From contig DATBLE010000060.1 in the NCBI GenBank assembly GCA_036555585.1, positions 1-64,000 on the forward strand: DNA of 64,000 nt, given 5' to 3'. This document shows positions 9,063 to 18,241 of this stretch, one piece after another. The notes beneath the pieces were generated by a model that was not told the origin of the DNA, searched no databases, and saw only the letters and a program-made list of their open reading frames with translations. A program made the translations under genes and the position numbers. This DNA comes from DATBLE01 sp036555585 (GTDB taxonomy: Bacteria > Actinomycetota > Thermoleophilia > Gaiellales > Gaiellaceae). Numbering within the stretch: position 1 is the stretch's first letter; the number at the start of each line of letters is the position of its first letter.

Positions 9063-10159
9063 AGCTCGACGAGCGGGCGGGTGGCCGGCTCGGGTGCGTA
9101 GAGGCGCTGGAACGTCGCCCGGCACGAGGCGCCGGCGGCACGGCGGAGGCCGTCGTCGGAGAGCAGCTCGGCAGCGGCGGCGGCCAGCGCCGCATCCTCG
9201 GTCTCGACGACGATCCCGTCTCGCTCGATCCCCTCGGCGCCGAGCGGCGTCGTCACGACCGGCAGCCCGCAGGCGATCGCCTCGAGCACCTTCACCTTCA
9301 TCCCGCTGCCGCGCTCGAGCGGGAAGACCAGCACCGACAGCGAGCGGAGGAACGCCGCCGCCGACGGCACGGTCCCCAGCAGCTCGACGCCGGGCCCGCC
9401 GTCGAGTCCGAGCGACTCGACGCCGCGGCCCGCGACGAGCAGCCGCGCGTCGGGGACGCGGCGGCGGACGAGCGGCCAGACCGCGCCGACCAGCCGCCTC
9501 ATGCTGCGCGCCGTCGGCTCCCACGCCGCGGTCCCGATCAGGCCGACCGTCGGCGGCCCGTCCAGCGGGGCGGGCGGATACAGGTCCGGGTCGAGGCCCA
9601 GCGGCGCGAGCACGACCTCGGCGTGCGGCGCTTCCCTGCGGAGCGTGCCGGCGACGAGCGGCGAGGAGGCGACGAGGTAACGATGACGGCGCCGGGCCGC
9701 GCGCTCGGCGAGCCGGTACTCGAGGACCTCGCGGAACTGCCTCCGCCACGGCAGTCCGAGATCGCGGTCGCGCCGGACGAGGTAGTGGACGTGCACGAGC
9801 GACGGCGTCGCGATCCCGTCGTCGAGCCACGCGGTCTCGGTCTCCTCGAGGTGGACGACGTCGGCCTCCCGCGCGGCCTCGCGGACCCGCTCGTGGAGCT
9901 CGCTCTCGGCGAGCCAACCGCCCGGCCGCCGCAGCCTGCGCAGCTGCGCCCGCCAGCCCGGCTGCTCCGCAGGCACGGGGACGACCTCGACAGGGAGGTC
10001 TGCGGGCGGATCGCCGTCCGCGGCGAAATGCTGGCGGGCCGCGATCGCACGAACGTCGACCCCGTGGGCCTGGAGCCCGCGGACGAGCGCGAGCGCGCAC
10101 TTGCCCGGCGCGCCGCCCTCGGGCAGCGGCGGCTGCGTCAGGACGAGCAGCGCCTTCAC
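9038..10159 (-). CDS. Glycosyltransferase family 4 (GT4_1-like)
   Basis: This is a ~373-residue GT-B enzyme. The N-terminus is LLVLTQPPLPEGGAPG; the centre has VVHLEETETAW and VGLIGTAAWEPTARSM; the donor domain has PLERGSGMKVKVLEAIACGLPVV, which is typical of the GT4 subgroup acting in exopolysaccharide loci. I chose the GTG at 10157-10159 because it overlaps the upstream stop as GTGA, the pattern used throughout the locus; a GTG nine bases further upstream is also possible. It is the last gene of the minus-strand run starting at 13428. The 3' end overlaps the convergent gene. Confidence 0.85.
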   Translation of the reverse strand: MKALLVLTQPPLPEGGAPGKCALALVRGLQAHGVDVRAIAARQHFAADGDPPADLPVEVVPVPAEQPGWRAQLRRLRRPGGWLAESELHERVREAAREADVVHLEETETAWLDDGIATPSLVHVHYLVRRDRDLGLPWRRQFREVLEYRLAERAARRRHRYLVASSPLVAGTLRREAPHAEVVLAPLGLDPDLYPPAPLDGPPTVGLIGTAAWEPTARSMRRLVGAVWPLVRRRVPDARLLVAGRGVESLGLDGGPGVELLGTVPSAAAFLRSLSVLVFPLERGSGMKVKVLEAIACGLPVVTTPLGAEGIERDGIVVETEDAALAAAAAELLSDDGLRRAAGASCRATFQRLYAPEPATRPLVELYERMAAG

Positions 10160-11601
10160 CGGCGCCACGCGCTCCAGGTCGGCCCCAGGGCGGGATCCGC
10201 GAGCCAGAGCGGCGCGATCTGCTCGATCGGGGGGACTCTGCTCCTGGTCGCGCCGGCGCTGCTCAGCTCACGCGCGCGCGAGAGATGCGAGCGACCGTGA
10301 TGGAGGAAGCAGAGCGTCGCCAGGGTCCCCACCGCGGCTGCCGGGATCCCGATGTCGGACACGGCTCTTCCCAGCCAGGAGAAGAGGAGCCCCGACGACC
10401 GCGACTCCCCGCGCACGAGCTTCAGGGCAGCCTGCACCCGTTCGGTGTCGGTGCGGGCTCCGTCGAGCTGAGGCAAGGCGTCGACGAGGAAGTAGAGGAG
10501 GTCCCAGAGCGGGAAGCCGTGCTCGCGCGCCCATTCCCAGTCGATCGCGGTGAAGCCGGCGGCGTCGACGACGAGGTTCCAGGTTCCCAGGTCGTTGTGC
10601 TGGAGCACCCCCGGAACGGGCGCGAGCCGGTCGACCCAGGCCGGATCGGCACCGGACCGGGTCCACTGCGGCAGGATCTCGTCGGTGAGGCGCTCACGCT
10701 CCGCGCGCAGCGCATCCGCCGGCGAGGCGGTGTCGACGCCGACGCGGACGACCCAGTCGGCGATCTCGTCGATCTTCCGGCGGGCGTCACCCGGGGAACG
10801 GCGGACGAGGGCCGAGAGCGGCTCGCCGCTCGCCGCAGTTTCCACGGAGGCGTGCACTCCGTCGACCTCGAGCCTCCCGAACAGCCGCGGAACGTGCGCG
10901 ACCACGGTCTCGCCCGCGGCGGCGGCTAGGCGCAGTCCCTGCTCGTCGCGGTCGAACGGCTTGCGGTACCCGGGGATCCGAGCGAACTTCAGAACCCAGT
11001 CCGGCTCCCTCGACGCGGGTCTGAACAGATAGAAGGTCCCGCGCGTGAGTGCGTCGCCGTGTCCCGGCGCCAGGTACCAGGAGACGTCGCTCGGCACGCC
11101 GACCTCCGTCGCCGCGGCGACGAAGTACGGATATGCCGTCGGGCCGCGGGTGCCGACGGCCTGGAGCGGCCGCACGGGCGGCAGGGCCCGGCTGGAGATC
11201 GCCGCCTCGGCAATGCGGTTCCTCACGCGCTTCGCCGCCGTGGACGCGGGTCGCCAGCGCCGGAGGGCGTAGCGCACGGGCGCGGCGTCGCCGGTCGGGA
11301 GAATGAGCCCGGGCGCCTCGATGCTGGGCAGGGGCAGGTAGCGCCGGACGGCGAAGCCGGCCCTCGAGAGCCGGTGGAACGCACGACCTTCCAGCACGAT
11401 CGTCGGCGCTCCCGTCGCCAGCGCGGACCGCGCGAGACCCACGGGCGCGACCGCGACGTCGGGACGGCGGGCCCGATCGTCCACCTGCACCCCCGCGAAC
11501 GCGAGCGCCTCCGTCCACGGTGCGAGGTCCCCGAGCACGACGGCGCTCCTCACAGGGCTCGCCAGCACGAACCGGAGATCCGCGCGCGCGACGCTGCTCA
11601 T
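10156..11601 (-). CDS. Aminoglycoside-phosphotransferase-like kinase with extra N-terminal domain
   Basis: This 481-residue protein has two parts. Residues ~170-440 form an APH/choline-kinase-like fold: DWVLKFARIPGYRK (nucleotide-binding Lys), then the catalytic Brenner-type VLQHNDLGTWNLVV (HxDxxxxN) and AIDWEWA for the metal-binding Asp. The N-terminal ~110 residues look Rossmann-like (VVLGDLAPWTEAL) and have no function I recognise. It lies between two GT4 genes, with GTGA coupling downstream, so the substrate may be a sugar or lipid-linked glycan rather than an antibiotic. The ATG at 11599-11601 is 10 bases after the upstream stop. Substrate is unknown. Confidence 0.75.
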   Translation of the reverse strand: MSSVARADLRFVLASPVRSAVVLGDLAPWTEALAFAGVQVDDRARRPDVAVAPVGLARSALATGAPTIVLEGRAFHRLSRAGFAVRRYLPLPSIEAPGLILPTGDAAPVRYALRRWRPASTAAKRVRNRIAEAAISSRALPPVRPLQAVGTRGPTAYPYFVAAATEVGVPSDVSWYLAPGHGDALTRGTFYLFRPASREPDWVLKFARIPGYRKPFDRDEQGLRLAAAAGETVVAHVPRLFGRLEVDGVHASVETAASGEPLSALVRRSPGDARRKIDEIADWVVRVGVDTASPADALRAERERLTDEILPQWTRSGADPAWVDRLAPVPGVLQHNDLGTWNLVVDAAGFTAIDWEWAREHGFPLWDLLYFLVDALPQLDGARTDTERVQAALKLVRGESRSSGLLFSWLGRAVSDIGIPAAAVGTLATLCFLHHGRSHLSRARELSSAGATRSRVPPIEQIAPLWLADPALGPTWSAWRR

Positions 11602-11611
11602 CGGCGCGGGC

Positions 11612-12688
11612 TCAAGCTGCCAGCGCTTCGGAATAGACCGCGACGGTCTCGCCGACCATGCGGTCGATCGAGAAGCGCTCGACCGCTCGTGCGCGAGCCA
11701 CTTCGCCCAGCGACCGCCGCCGCTCCGGCGAGTCCACGAGCTCGCCGAGAGCCTCGGCCAACGCGTCGGGATCGTCCGGGGGCACGAGGATTCCGGCAGG
11801 TCCGAGCGCGTCGGGTACCCCGCCGACCGCGGTCGCCACACAGGGGAGGCCGGTCATCATCGCCTCGAGGAGGGCGAACGGCAGACCCTCGACGCGCGAC
11901 GGCAGGCAGAAGACGTCGAGACCGCCCAGGAACGCGGCTGCGTCGACGACGCCGTCGAGCGCGACCGGGAGACCGACGGCCTGGCGCTCGAGCACGTCCC
12001 GCTCCGGTCCTGCGCCGGCGATGGCCACCTCCACCGAGCCGGTGTCGAGCCGTCGCGTCGCCTCGATCAGCACGTCGAGCCCCTTTTCGGGGCTCAGGCG
12101 CCCTAGCGCGCCGATCCGTACGGTCGGCCCCGCCCGGCGGGGCGCGCCGGGGTGCTCCGCGACCCCGTTCGGGACGATCCGGACGACGTCGTCGCTCATC
12201 CGCAGGTCGTAGCACAGTTGCCGCCGGGTTTCCTCCGACACGGCGATCGCCCGCGCCAGCCGTCCGTAGGCGGCGCGCAGGAAGCGGAGCTGAAGACCTC
12301 CGTTGATGCGGACGTGACTGTGGAGCGTCGCGACGAGCGGCGTTCGGAGGAGAGCCAGCGCGGCCAGCACATGACGGCTGTGCCCCACGGTCGCCAGGTT
12401 CACGTGGATCAGGTCGGGGCGGGTGCCGCGCACCGCCTTCACCTGCTGCACGAGCCGCACGAGGTCGAACTTGCCGCCGACCGGCTCGGCGGCGACGAGC
12501 GGGACTGCCAGGCGTCCGGCCGCATCCGCGATCTCTTCCTGCACGGGCGTCACGGTCACGACCGCCCGCTCGAGCCAGCCCGGGAGATGCTCCAGCAGGC
12601 GGACGACGTACGTCTCCGCGCCGCCGTACGCGGAGCTGTCGACGACGAAGGTCACGCGGGCGGGCGTTCGCGTGCCTGCCTCTGTCAC
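11612..12688 (-). CDS. Glycosyltransferase family 4
   Basis: This 358-residue GT4 enzyme has the N-terminal TFVVDSSAYGGAETYVVRL, the middle LIHVNLATVGHSRHV, and the donor domain IGALGRLSPEKGLDVLIEA and LPSRVEGLPFALLEAMMTG (EX7E). The GTG start at 12686-12688 overlaps the stop of the PIG-L gene (GTGA). It belongs to the 13428-9038 operon and probably adds one residue to the same polysaccharide. Donor sugar is not predictable. Confidence 0.9.
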   Translation of the reverse strand: MTEAGTRTPARVTFVVDSSAYGGAETYVVRLLEHLPGWLERAVVTVTPVQEEIADAAGRLAVPLVAAEPVGGKFDLVRLVQQVKAVRGTRPDLIHVNLATVGHSRHVLAALALLRTPLVATLHSHVRINGGLQLRFLRAAYGRLARAIAVSEETRRQLCYDLRMSDDVVRIVPNGVAEHPGAPRRAGPTVRIGALGRLSPEKGLDVLIEATRRLDTGSVEVAIAGAGPERDVLERQAVGLPVALDGVVDAAAFLGGLDVFCLPSRVEGLPFALLEAMMTGLPCVATAVGGVPDALGPAGILVPPDDPDALAEALGELVDSPERRRSLGEVARARAVERFSIDRMVGETVAVYSEALAA

Positions 12689-13428
12689 CGCCGCCCGTCC
12701 CGCGGCCGCGAGACGAGCTCGCCCCCGATCCGGGCTTCGCGGCGGCTGATCCCGCGCATCAGTCCGGAGCCGAGGAACGCGAGCTGGGATCCGTACGCGC
12801 GGCAGGCCCGCAGCTTCCTGACGCGGTCGTATGCGTCGGCCGCGGCACGCTCCCAACGGTTTCCGCCGGGCGATGCGGTGCTGGTCTCCGAGGTCCAGAG
12901 GAAGTACGGCTGCTCGACGTAGAAGCCGACCTGCCGCGGCTCGAACGCGTCTTCGAGCAGCTGCGTGAGCCAGGCATGGTCCTCGTGCCCGAGCGGGAAT
13001 CCCGGCACGTAGATCGCCGCGTCCCCCACGAGCTCGACGATCTCGGCGCGGATCGCCGCCGGCTCGAGGTTCCGCTCGTACTGGTGGTCCGGGTACGGGA
13101 GCCAGACCGGCTCTGCGCCGAGGATCGCGCACGCTCGCCGATCCTCCTCTCTTCGTGCCCGTGCCGCCTCGCCGGCCGTGCGGAACCCCGGTCGCTCGTC
13201 CCACGGTCCGGCCGCGGCCTCCGAGGCGGGATCACCCGCGAAGACGGTCAAGACCCGCACGCGGGCACCGGTGCGCGACGCGTGGGAGATGGCTCCCCCG
13301 AGCGAGAGGACGGCGTCGTCGAGGTGCGGCGAGACGACGACGACCTCCCCTTCGAGCCGGACCGCGGCGTCCGGCAGGCCGAGCCATCGAGCGAGCCCGC
13401 GCAGCCGGGAAGCGCCGGGCTCGTTCAT
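12685..13428 (-). CDS. PIG-L family N-acetyl-sugar deacetylase
   Basis: This 247-residue protein has the LmbE/PIG-L zinc motif VVVSPHLDDAVLSLGGAI (PHxDD), with a second zinc His in GHEDHAWL. Members remove N-acetyl groups from GlcNAc-containing lipids or small thiols such as the mycothiol precursor. Here the context, upstream of three polysaccharide genes and coupled by GTGA to a GT4 gene, suggests deacetylation of a glycan intermediate. The ATG at 13426-13428 is the first plausible start. It is the first gene of its run; a 362-base region without a gene lies upstream. Confidence 0.85.
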   Translation of the reverse strand: MNEPGASRLRGLARWLGLPDAAVRLEGEVVVVSPHLDDAVLSLGGAISHASRTGARVRVLTVFAGDPASEAAAGPWDERPGFRTAGEAARARREEDRRACAILGAEPVWLPYPDHQYERNLEPAAIRAEIVELVGDAAIYVPGFPLGHEDHAWLTQLLEDAFEPRQVGFYVEQPYFLWTSETSTASPGGNRWERAAADAYDRVRKLRACRAYGSQLAFLGSGLMRGISRREARIGGELVSRPRDGRR

Positions 13429-13790
13429 GCGCGGGGCGCGCCCGTCCAAGGGCGGGACCGGATCAATGTGCCTCCAGGGTCGACGGGAGTCGAGCGGACC
13501 GGCCATATGATCTTGGCGTCGTCGGACGCGTGTTTCGCCGGGTTCGACGCTTCTCGGGGTCAGAGCAGTAGCACTGGCGGGGCACACCGATTCAACGTGG
13601 AGGAGTCGTGCTCGCGCGGCTGCAGAGCGGCGCCTCAGGTCCCGGCTTCCGGACGATCGACCGCCGGGCGGATCTCCGGCAGCGCTCGACGCATCCAGAC
13701 CGTCGCCAGGGCGCGGCGTGCGTGGCCGCGTCGCGCTAGCTCGCGCTGGAGCGCCGGTCGCGGCCTTCGTCGGACGGCTGACCGCGGCGA
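13429..13790. other. Intergenic stretch without a recognisable gene
   Basis: These 362 bases separate the PIG-L gene from the flippase gene, both on the minus strand. No open frame here resembles a known protein and no tRNA-like fold is visible. The promoter of the PIG-L operon should lie here, but I cannot assign it. The base composition is like that of the neighbours. Confidence 0.6.
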
Positions 13791-15359
13791 TCAACCATCC
13801 GGTGCCGTCGTGAACGGCCTGCACGCACGCCCGACGACCCGGCCGAGGCGATCGCCCAGCGCCCCTTCGAGCCACTCCTCGTCGCGATGCGGGAGGATGC
13901 GCAGCGCTCGCGCTCCGACCAGGTAGAGCGCGGCGACAACCACGCACCCCGCCGCGAAGCCCTCGAGCCCGCTCACCTCGTGGACGACCGCCCACCCGGC
14001 GGCGGCGGCGAGGCCGGCTGCGACCGCGCTCTCGACGAGGGAGCGGACGTCGATGTCGACCGGCACGACGAGACGGCCCGCGGCCACGCCCACGATCGCG
14101 CCGTAGGCGAGCACGCCGCTGGTGTTGGCGATCGCCGCTCCGACCGCGTCGAGCCGGTGGACGAGCACGGCGGCGAGGCCGATGTCCACGCCGGCGGCGA
14201 CTGCGTTCGCGAGCAGCGGCACGCGGACTCTGGCGAGCCCGGCGAGCAGGGCATTGCAGAGCGAGATCGCCGGGATGACCGGGAAGGCGGCGAGCAGGAT
14301 GAGCAGCGGCGGGCCGGCGTCGGCGAAGTCCGCGCCGTAGACGAGCTCGATCAGGCGTGGGCCGAGCACGAAGCTCAGCGCCAGCGCGGGCATGGTGAAC
14401 AGGGTCAGCAGCCGAAGTCCCCGCCAGAAGCCGTCCCGCATGCGATCGCGGGCGCCGGCGCCGTGCAGCGTCGCGAAGGCCGGGGAGACCGACGAGGCCA
14501 GCGAGCGCGGGATCTGCACGAAGGCCGTCATCGCCGCGAAGGCGATCGAGTAGTAGGCGATCTCGGAGTCGGTCGACGATCGCCCGAGGAAGAAGACCTC
14601 CGATCGCCGCGCGACGATCAGCTCCAGGAGAACGCCGAGCCCGGAGATCAGGGCGTAGCGAGCGACCAGTCGCTGGACCAGGCGGGAGCTCTCGGCGTGC
14701 GGGGCGACCAGCCCGATCCGCCTGCGGGCGAGCAGGCCGGTCCAGGCCAGGTTCGCCATCCCCGCCGCCGTCTCCACCGCGAACATCCCCGTGATCCCGC
14801 CGCCGGCGGCCAGCACGGCCGTGGTCGCGCCGACGCCGACGGCGCCGGTGACCAGGCCCGCGATCGTGGCTTCCCGGAAGCGCTGGAGGCCGACGAGCAC
14901 GGCTGTCGGAACGGTGTGCATCACGCCCAGCGCGCACACCGCTCCGGCCAGGACCCATGCGCCGCGGGGAGTCGCGCCGGCCAGCGCGACGCCGACGAAG
15001 ACGGCCGCCGCCACGGCGGCGAGCGTGCCCTCGATCTTCCACGCCCAGATCAGCAGGGCGCGTGCCGCCTCCGGTTGGCCGCGGCCGACCATCTCGCCGA
15101 CGTAGCGCATCAGGGCGACGAAGAGCGAGCTCGTCAGCACCATCGTCACGGCGAGGGCGACGAACGCGATGTAGCTCTGACGGCCCATCTGGTCCGGCCC
15201 GAGGAAGCGTGCGGCGATCACCGACAGGGCGAGCGTGTACAGCTGCGGGAGGTTCTGGCTCGTCGCGAGCCACACGCCGCCGCGGAGGACCGATGCACCG
15301 GTGGTCTCGTGCCCACCGGTCTCCGGCTGCATCGGCTCGCGGGCGCTGGCGCTGGCCAT
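13791..15359 (-). CDS. Polysaccharide flippase (Wzx/MVF-like, MATE superfamily)
   Basis: This ~522-residue membrane protein has twelve to fourteen predicted helices and starts GGVWLATSQNLPQLYTLALS, typical of polysaccharide biosynthesis (RfbX/Wzx) transporters. It moves the lipid-linked repeat unit from the inner to the outer face of the membrane before polymerisation. Conserved features include ARFLGPDQMGRQSY at the end of helix 1-2. The ATG at 15357-15359 is directly preceded in frame by a GTG, so either could be used. It is divergent from the initiating sugar transferase at 15509. Confidence 0.87.
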   Translation of the reverse strand: MASASAREPMQPETGGHETTGASVLRGGVWLATSQNLPQLYTLALSVIAARFLGPDQMGRQSYIAFVALAVTMVLTSSLFVALMRYVGEMVGRGQPEAARALLIWAWKIEGTLAAVAAAVFVGVALAGATPRGAWVLAGAVCALGVMHTVPTAVLVGLQRFREATIAGLVTGAVGVGATTAVLAAGGGITGMFAVETAAGMANLAWTGLLARRRIGLVAPHAESSRLVQRLVARYALISGLGVLLELIVARRSEVFFLGRSSTDSEIAYYSIAFAAMTAFVQIPRSLASSVSPAFATLHGAGARDRMRDGFWRGLRLLTLFTMPALALSFVLGPRLIELVYGADFADAGPPLLILLAAFPVIPAISLCNALLAGLARVRVPLLANAVAAGVDIGLAAVLVHRLDAVGAAIANTSGVLAYGAIVGVAAGRLVVPVDIDVRSLVESAVAAGLAAAAGWAVVHEVSGLEGFAAGCVVVAALYLVGARALRILPHRDEEWLEGALGDRLGRVVGRACRPFTTAPDG

Positions 15360-15508
15360 CACTCAGCTTGTACCTGGCTTCCAGGACGAGCGCTCGCCGG
15401 CTGCCGGAAGCCTCCCTCGACCGGGGGATTGAAGAGACGCCCGCGATCTTCCTTACTCAGAGGGAGAGCTGGCGGCGACCGACCGCGAACGCCGGCCCCA
15501 ACTCCGCC

Positions 15509-16984
15509 GTGTCAGTCACCCTCGAAACGAGATCAGCCGCCTCTGTCCGCTCCCGCCCGGCGAGGAGCGGCGAGCCGGCGGTTCCCCGCGGGACCGCCGC
15601 GCCTCGGGACCGATTCTGGCGCCGCGCACGCGTCGTGCTCGACCTGGCGCTGCTCGGGGTCGCCGTCGCGGTCGCCGATCTGCTCTCCGGCGAGAGCGCG
15701 CCGGCGGCTCGGGCGCTGTGGCCGGCCGCATTCGGCGCCGCCGTCGCGTCCTTCTCCTGGATCCGCGGCCGCTATGCCCGGAAGGTCACGCTCGACAACC
15801 TCGACACGCTGAGGGAGACGGCGGCTGCGATCGCCGTCGCGGTCGGGACCGTCGTCACCGCGCGCGTCCTGCTGGCAGCCGACGGCGACTCCGGAAGCAC
15901 GACCGTCCGGCTGGCCGTCGCCGCTGCCGCGCTCCTCGGCTGCGGCCGGATCCTGCTCGACGTCTGCCATGTCCGGGCGCGCCGCCGCGGCACGGCGCTC
16001 GTCCCCACCCTGATCGTCGGCGCGGGACGGGTCGGTCAGCTGACAGCGAAGCGCCTGCTCGACAACCCCGGGCTGGGGCTCCTGCCGGTGGGCTACCTGG
16101 ACAAGGAGCCGATGGACGAGGGCGGCAGGCTCGGGTTGCCGGTGCTCGGCGCGAGCTGGGACCTCGACCGTGTCGTCGCCGCTCACCACGTCGGCCAGGT
16201 GATCGTCACCTTCTCCACCGCCCCCAGCGAGGTCCTGCTGCGGATGGTGTCGCGGTGCGAGGAGCTCGGGATCGAGGTCGCCCTCGTGCCCCGGTTGTTC
16301 GAGAAGGCGACCGAGCGGCTGACGGTCGAGCACCTCGGCGGGCTTCCGCTCGTGACCTCGCACCCGTCCGATCCGCGCGGCTGGCGCTTCGCGCTCAAGT
16401 ACACGACCGACAGGGTCGTCGCCGCGCTGCTGCTGGTCGTCTTCGCTCCGCTGATGGCGGTGTGCGCGGTCGCGGTGAGAGTCTCGCTGGGCCGTCCGAT
16501 CCTGTTCCGCCAGCGCCGCGTCGGCTGCGACGGCCGCGAGTTCGACATGCTGAAGTTCAGGTCGATGCGGCCCGGTAACGGGCGCGCGAGCGGAGCCCTC
16601 GACCTGCCCGACGACACCGCTCCCGGCGGTTCGGCCGAAGCTCCGGACCGGGTCACGCGCGTGGGCGCCTTCCTGCGTGCGACGTCGCTGGACGAGCTGC
16701 CACAACTCTTGAACGTGCTCCGCGGAGAGATGTCGCTGGTCGGCCCGCGGCCCGAGCGGCCGGAGTTCGTCGAGCTGTTCGAGGAGCACGTGCACCGCTA
16801 CTTCGACCGCCATCGCGTGAAGGCCGGGATCACGGGCTGGGCGCAGGTGAACGGGCTGCGCGGTCGCACCTCGCTCTCGGACCGGGTCGAGTGGGACAAC
16901 TTCTACATCGACAACGCGTCCCCCTGGCTCGACCTGAAGATCATCGGGCGCACGCTGCTCGCGCCGTTCAGGCTCTCCGAGTAG
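15509..16984 (+). CDS. Polyprenyl-phosphate sugar-phosphate transferase (initiating enzyme)
   Basis: This 491-residue membrane enzyme starts glycan assembly by transferring a sugar phosphate to undecaprenyl phosphate. It has N-terminal hydrophobic helices, a central CoA-binding-like Rossmann segment (LIVGAGRVGQLTAKRLL) and the C-terminal bacterial sugar transferase domain with the amphipathic helix, FRQRRVGCDG, MLKFRSM and SLVGPRPERPEF. These are the signatures of the WbaP/EpsE-type polyprenyl glycosylphosphotransferase family. The start at GTG 15509 gives a basic N-terminus; there is no strong ribosome site and the exact start is uncertain. Confidence 0.9.
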   Translation: MSVTLETRSAASVRSRPARSGEPAVPRGTAAPRDRFWRRARVVLDLALLGVAVAVADLLSGESAPAARALWPAAFGAAVASFSWIRGRYARKVTLDNLDTLRETAAAIAVAVGTVVTARVLLAADGDSGSTTVRLAVAAAALLGCGRILLDVCHVRARRRGTALVPTLIVGAGRVGQLTAKRLLDNPGLGLLPVGYLDKEPMDEGGRLGLPVLGASWDLDRVVAAHHVGQVIVTFSTAPSEVLLRMVSRCEELGIEVALVPRLFEKATERLTVEHLGGLPLVTSHPSDPRGWRFALKYTTDRVVAALLLVVFAPLMAVCAVAVRVSLGRPILFRQRRVGCDGREFDMLKFRSMRPGNGRASGALDLPDDTAPGGSAEAPDRVTRVGAFLRATSLDELPQLLNVLRGEMSLVGPRPERPEFVELFEEHVHRYFDRHRVKAGITGWAQVNGLRGRTSLSDRVEWDNFYIDNASPWLDLKIIGRTLLAPFRLSE

Positions 16985-17030
16985 GCCTGCGAGCCCGGCT
17001 GCGCGGCAGAGCCGCCGGCCGCGAGCCGTC

Positions 17031-18014
17031 CTAGACGGTCGCGAGCTCCGCGCGGGTGAAGGCGATCACGTCGGCGAGGATCTCGTCGAGCGTGCGATCG
17101 GGCGCCCAGCCGATCGCAGCCCCGATCTTCTCGATGGCGGGCACCCGGTGGAGCATGTCGTCGATTCCCAGCCCGTAGACCTGCTCGTAGGGCACGTAGA
17201 CCAGCTCGGACTTCGAGCCGGTCAGCTCGAGGACCCGCCGGGCGAGGTCGAGGATCGAGATCCAGTTTCGGGAGCCGACGTTGAAGATCTCGCCCGAGGT
17301 CGACGAGTCGCTCATCAGGCCGTGGAGCGCCGCGATCGTGTCCTGCACGTGGCAGAAGGTCCGTGTCTGGCTGCCGTCGCCGTGCACCTCCAGGGCCGTG
17401 CCGGCGACCGCGGCCCGGACGAAGCGCGCCACGACCATCCCGTACTGGCCGCTCTGCCGGGGGCCGACGGTGTTGAACAGGCGGGCGATGACGAAGTCGA
17501 GCCCGCGTTCCTGCCGGTAGGCGAGCGCGAGGTACTCGTCCATCGCCTTCGAGTCGGCGTAGAGCCAGCGCTTCTGCGTCGTCGGCCCGTACACGCGGCG
17601 CGCGTCCTCGCGCAGCGGCTCCTCGGTGCGGTGGTCGCCGTACACCTCCGACGTCGAGGCGACCAGGACGCGCTTGCCGAACCGGGCGCAGTGGTCGAGG
17701 ACGATCTCCGACCCCTCGAGGTTGGTGACGATCGTGTGCACGGGGCGCTCGACGATCAGGCGCGGGCCGACCGCCGCGGCGAGGTGGTAGACGACGTCGC
17801 ACTTGTGAACGAGCTCGTTCACGACCGCCGCCTTGAGCACCGACTCGACGACCAGGTGGAAGTCGGCGCGCGGCATCAGCTGCTCGACGTTGCGCGTCGA
17901 GCCGGTCGAGAGGTCGTCGAGCGCGTAGACCTCCCAGCCGTCGTCGAGCAGCCGCTCGCAGAGGTGCGACCCGATGAAGCCTGCCCCACCGGTGACGAGC
18001 GCCCGTCCCTTCAC
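17031..18014 (-). CDS. NAD-dependent nucleotide-sugar epimerase/dehydratase
   Basis: This 327-residue extended SDR protein has the NAD-binding ALVTGGAGFIGSHLCERLL, DDLSTGS, a catalytic Ser in VASTSEVYGDH and the YxxxK motif (YADSK). It is closest in pattern to UDP-glucuronate decarboxylase / UDP-glucose 4-epimerase-like enzymes and probably supplies a sugar donor to the polysaccharide locus. I chose GTG at 18012-18014 because the protein then starts directly with KGRALVTGG and a TAGGCT box lies eight bases upstream. A GTG 45 bases further upstream would add 15 residues without homology. Confidence 0.88.
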   Translation of the reverse strand: MKGRALVTGGAGFIGSHLCERLLDDGWEVYALDDLSTGSTRNVEQLMPRADFHLVVESVLKAAVVNELVHKCDVVYHLAAAVGPRLIVERPVHTIVTNLEGSEIVLDHCARFGKRVLVASTSEVYGDHRTEEPLREDARRVYGPTTQKRWLYADSKAMDEYLALAYRQERGLDFVIARLFNTVGPRQSGQYGMVVARFVRAAVAGTALEVHGDGSQTRTFCHVQDTIAALHGLMSDSSTSGEIFNVGSRNWISILDLARRVLELTGSKSELVYVPYEQVYGLGIDDMLHRVPAIEKIGAAIGWAPDRTLDEILADVIAFTRAELATV

Positions 18015-18022
18015 GGGTAGCA

Positions 18023-18028
18023 AGCCTA
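18023..18028 (-). promoter_or_regulatory. -10 box of a probable leaderless epimerase transcript
   Basis: TAGGCT on the minus strand ends eight bases before the GTG at 18014. This leaves no room for a ribosome-binding site and matches the recurrent pattern in this window. Confidence 0.55.
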
Positions 18029-18171
18029 GCGCAGGCCCCGAACGGCCCTTGCCGGCCACGGCAGGGGCTGCTCGGAAAGCTCCCGCCGCCTTCGAGTCCT
18101 TCCCCGTGTGGCCGGAGCTACACCACCGGAGGGCGCGACCTGGCCTTTTGCCCGGAACTGGCGCTTCGGCC

Positions 18172-18200
18172 TTGACGCGGGGAGGCCCTGCGCATAATTT
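18172..18200 (+). promoter_or_regulatory. Promoter of the sulfate transport operon
   Basis: TTGACG (18172-18177) and TAATTT (18195-18200) are separated by 17 bases, followed by an unusually AT-rich leader and a strong AAGGAG ribosome site at 18231-18236. A GC-poor spot in this GC-rich DNA supports a real promoter. Confidence 0.6.
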
Positions 18201-18241
18201 CCATCAAGCTTGTAGAGAAAGTCGACTGATAAGGAGAACCA

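Noticed and set aside
13429..13790. Possible small gene or RNA in the gap
   Set aside because: No start with ribosome site or -10 box leads to a plausible protein, and no RNA fold was recognisable.
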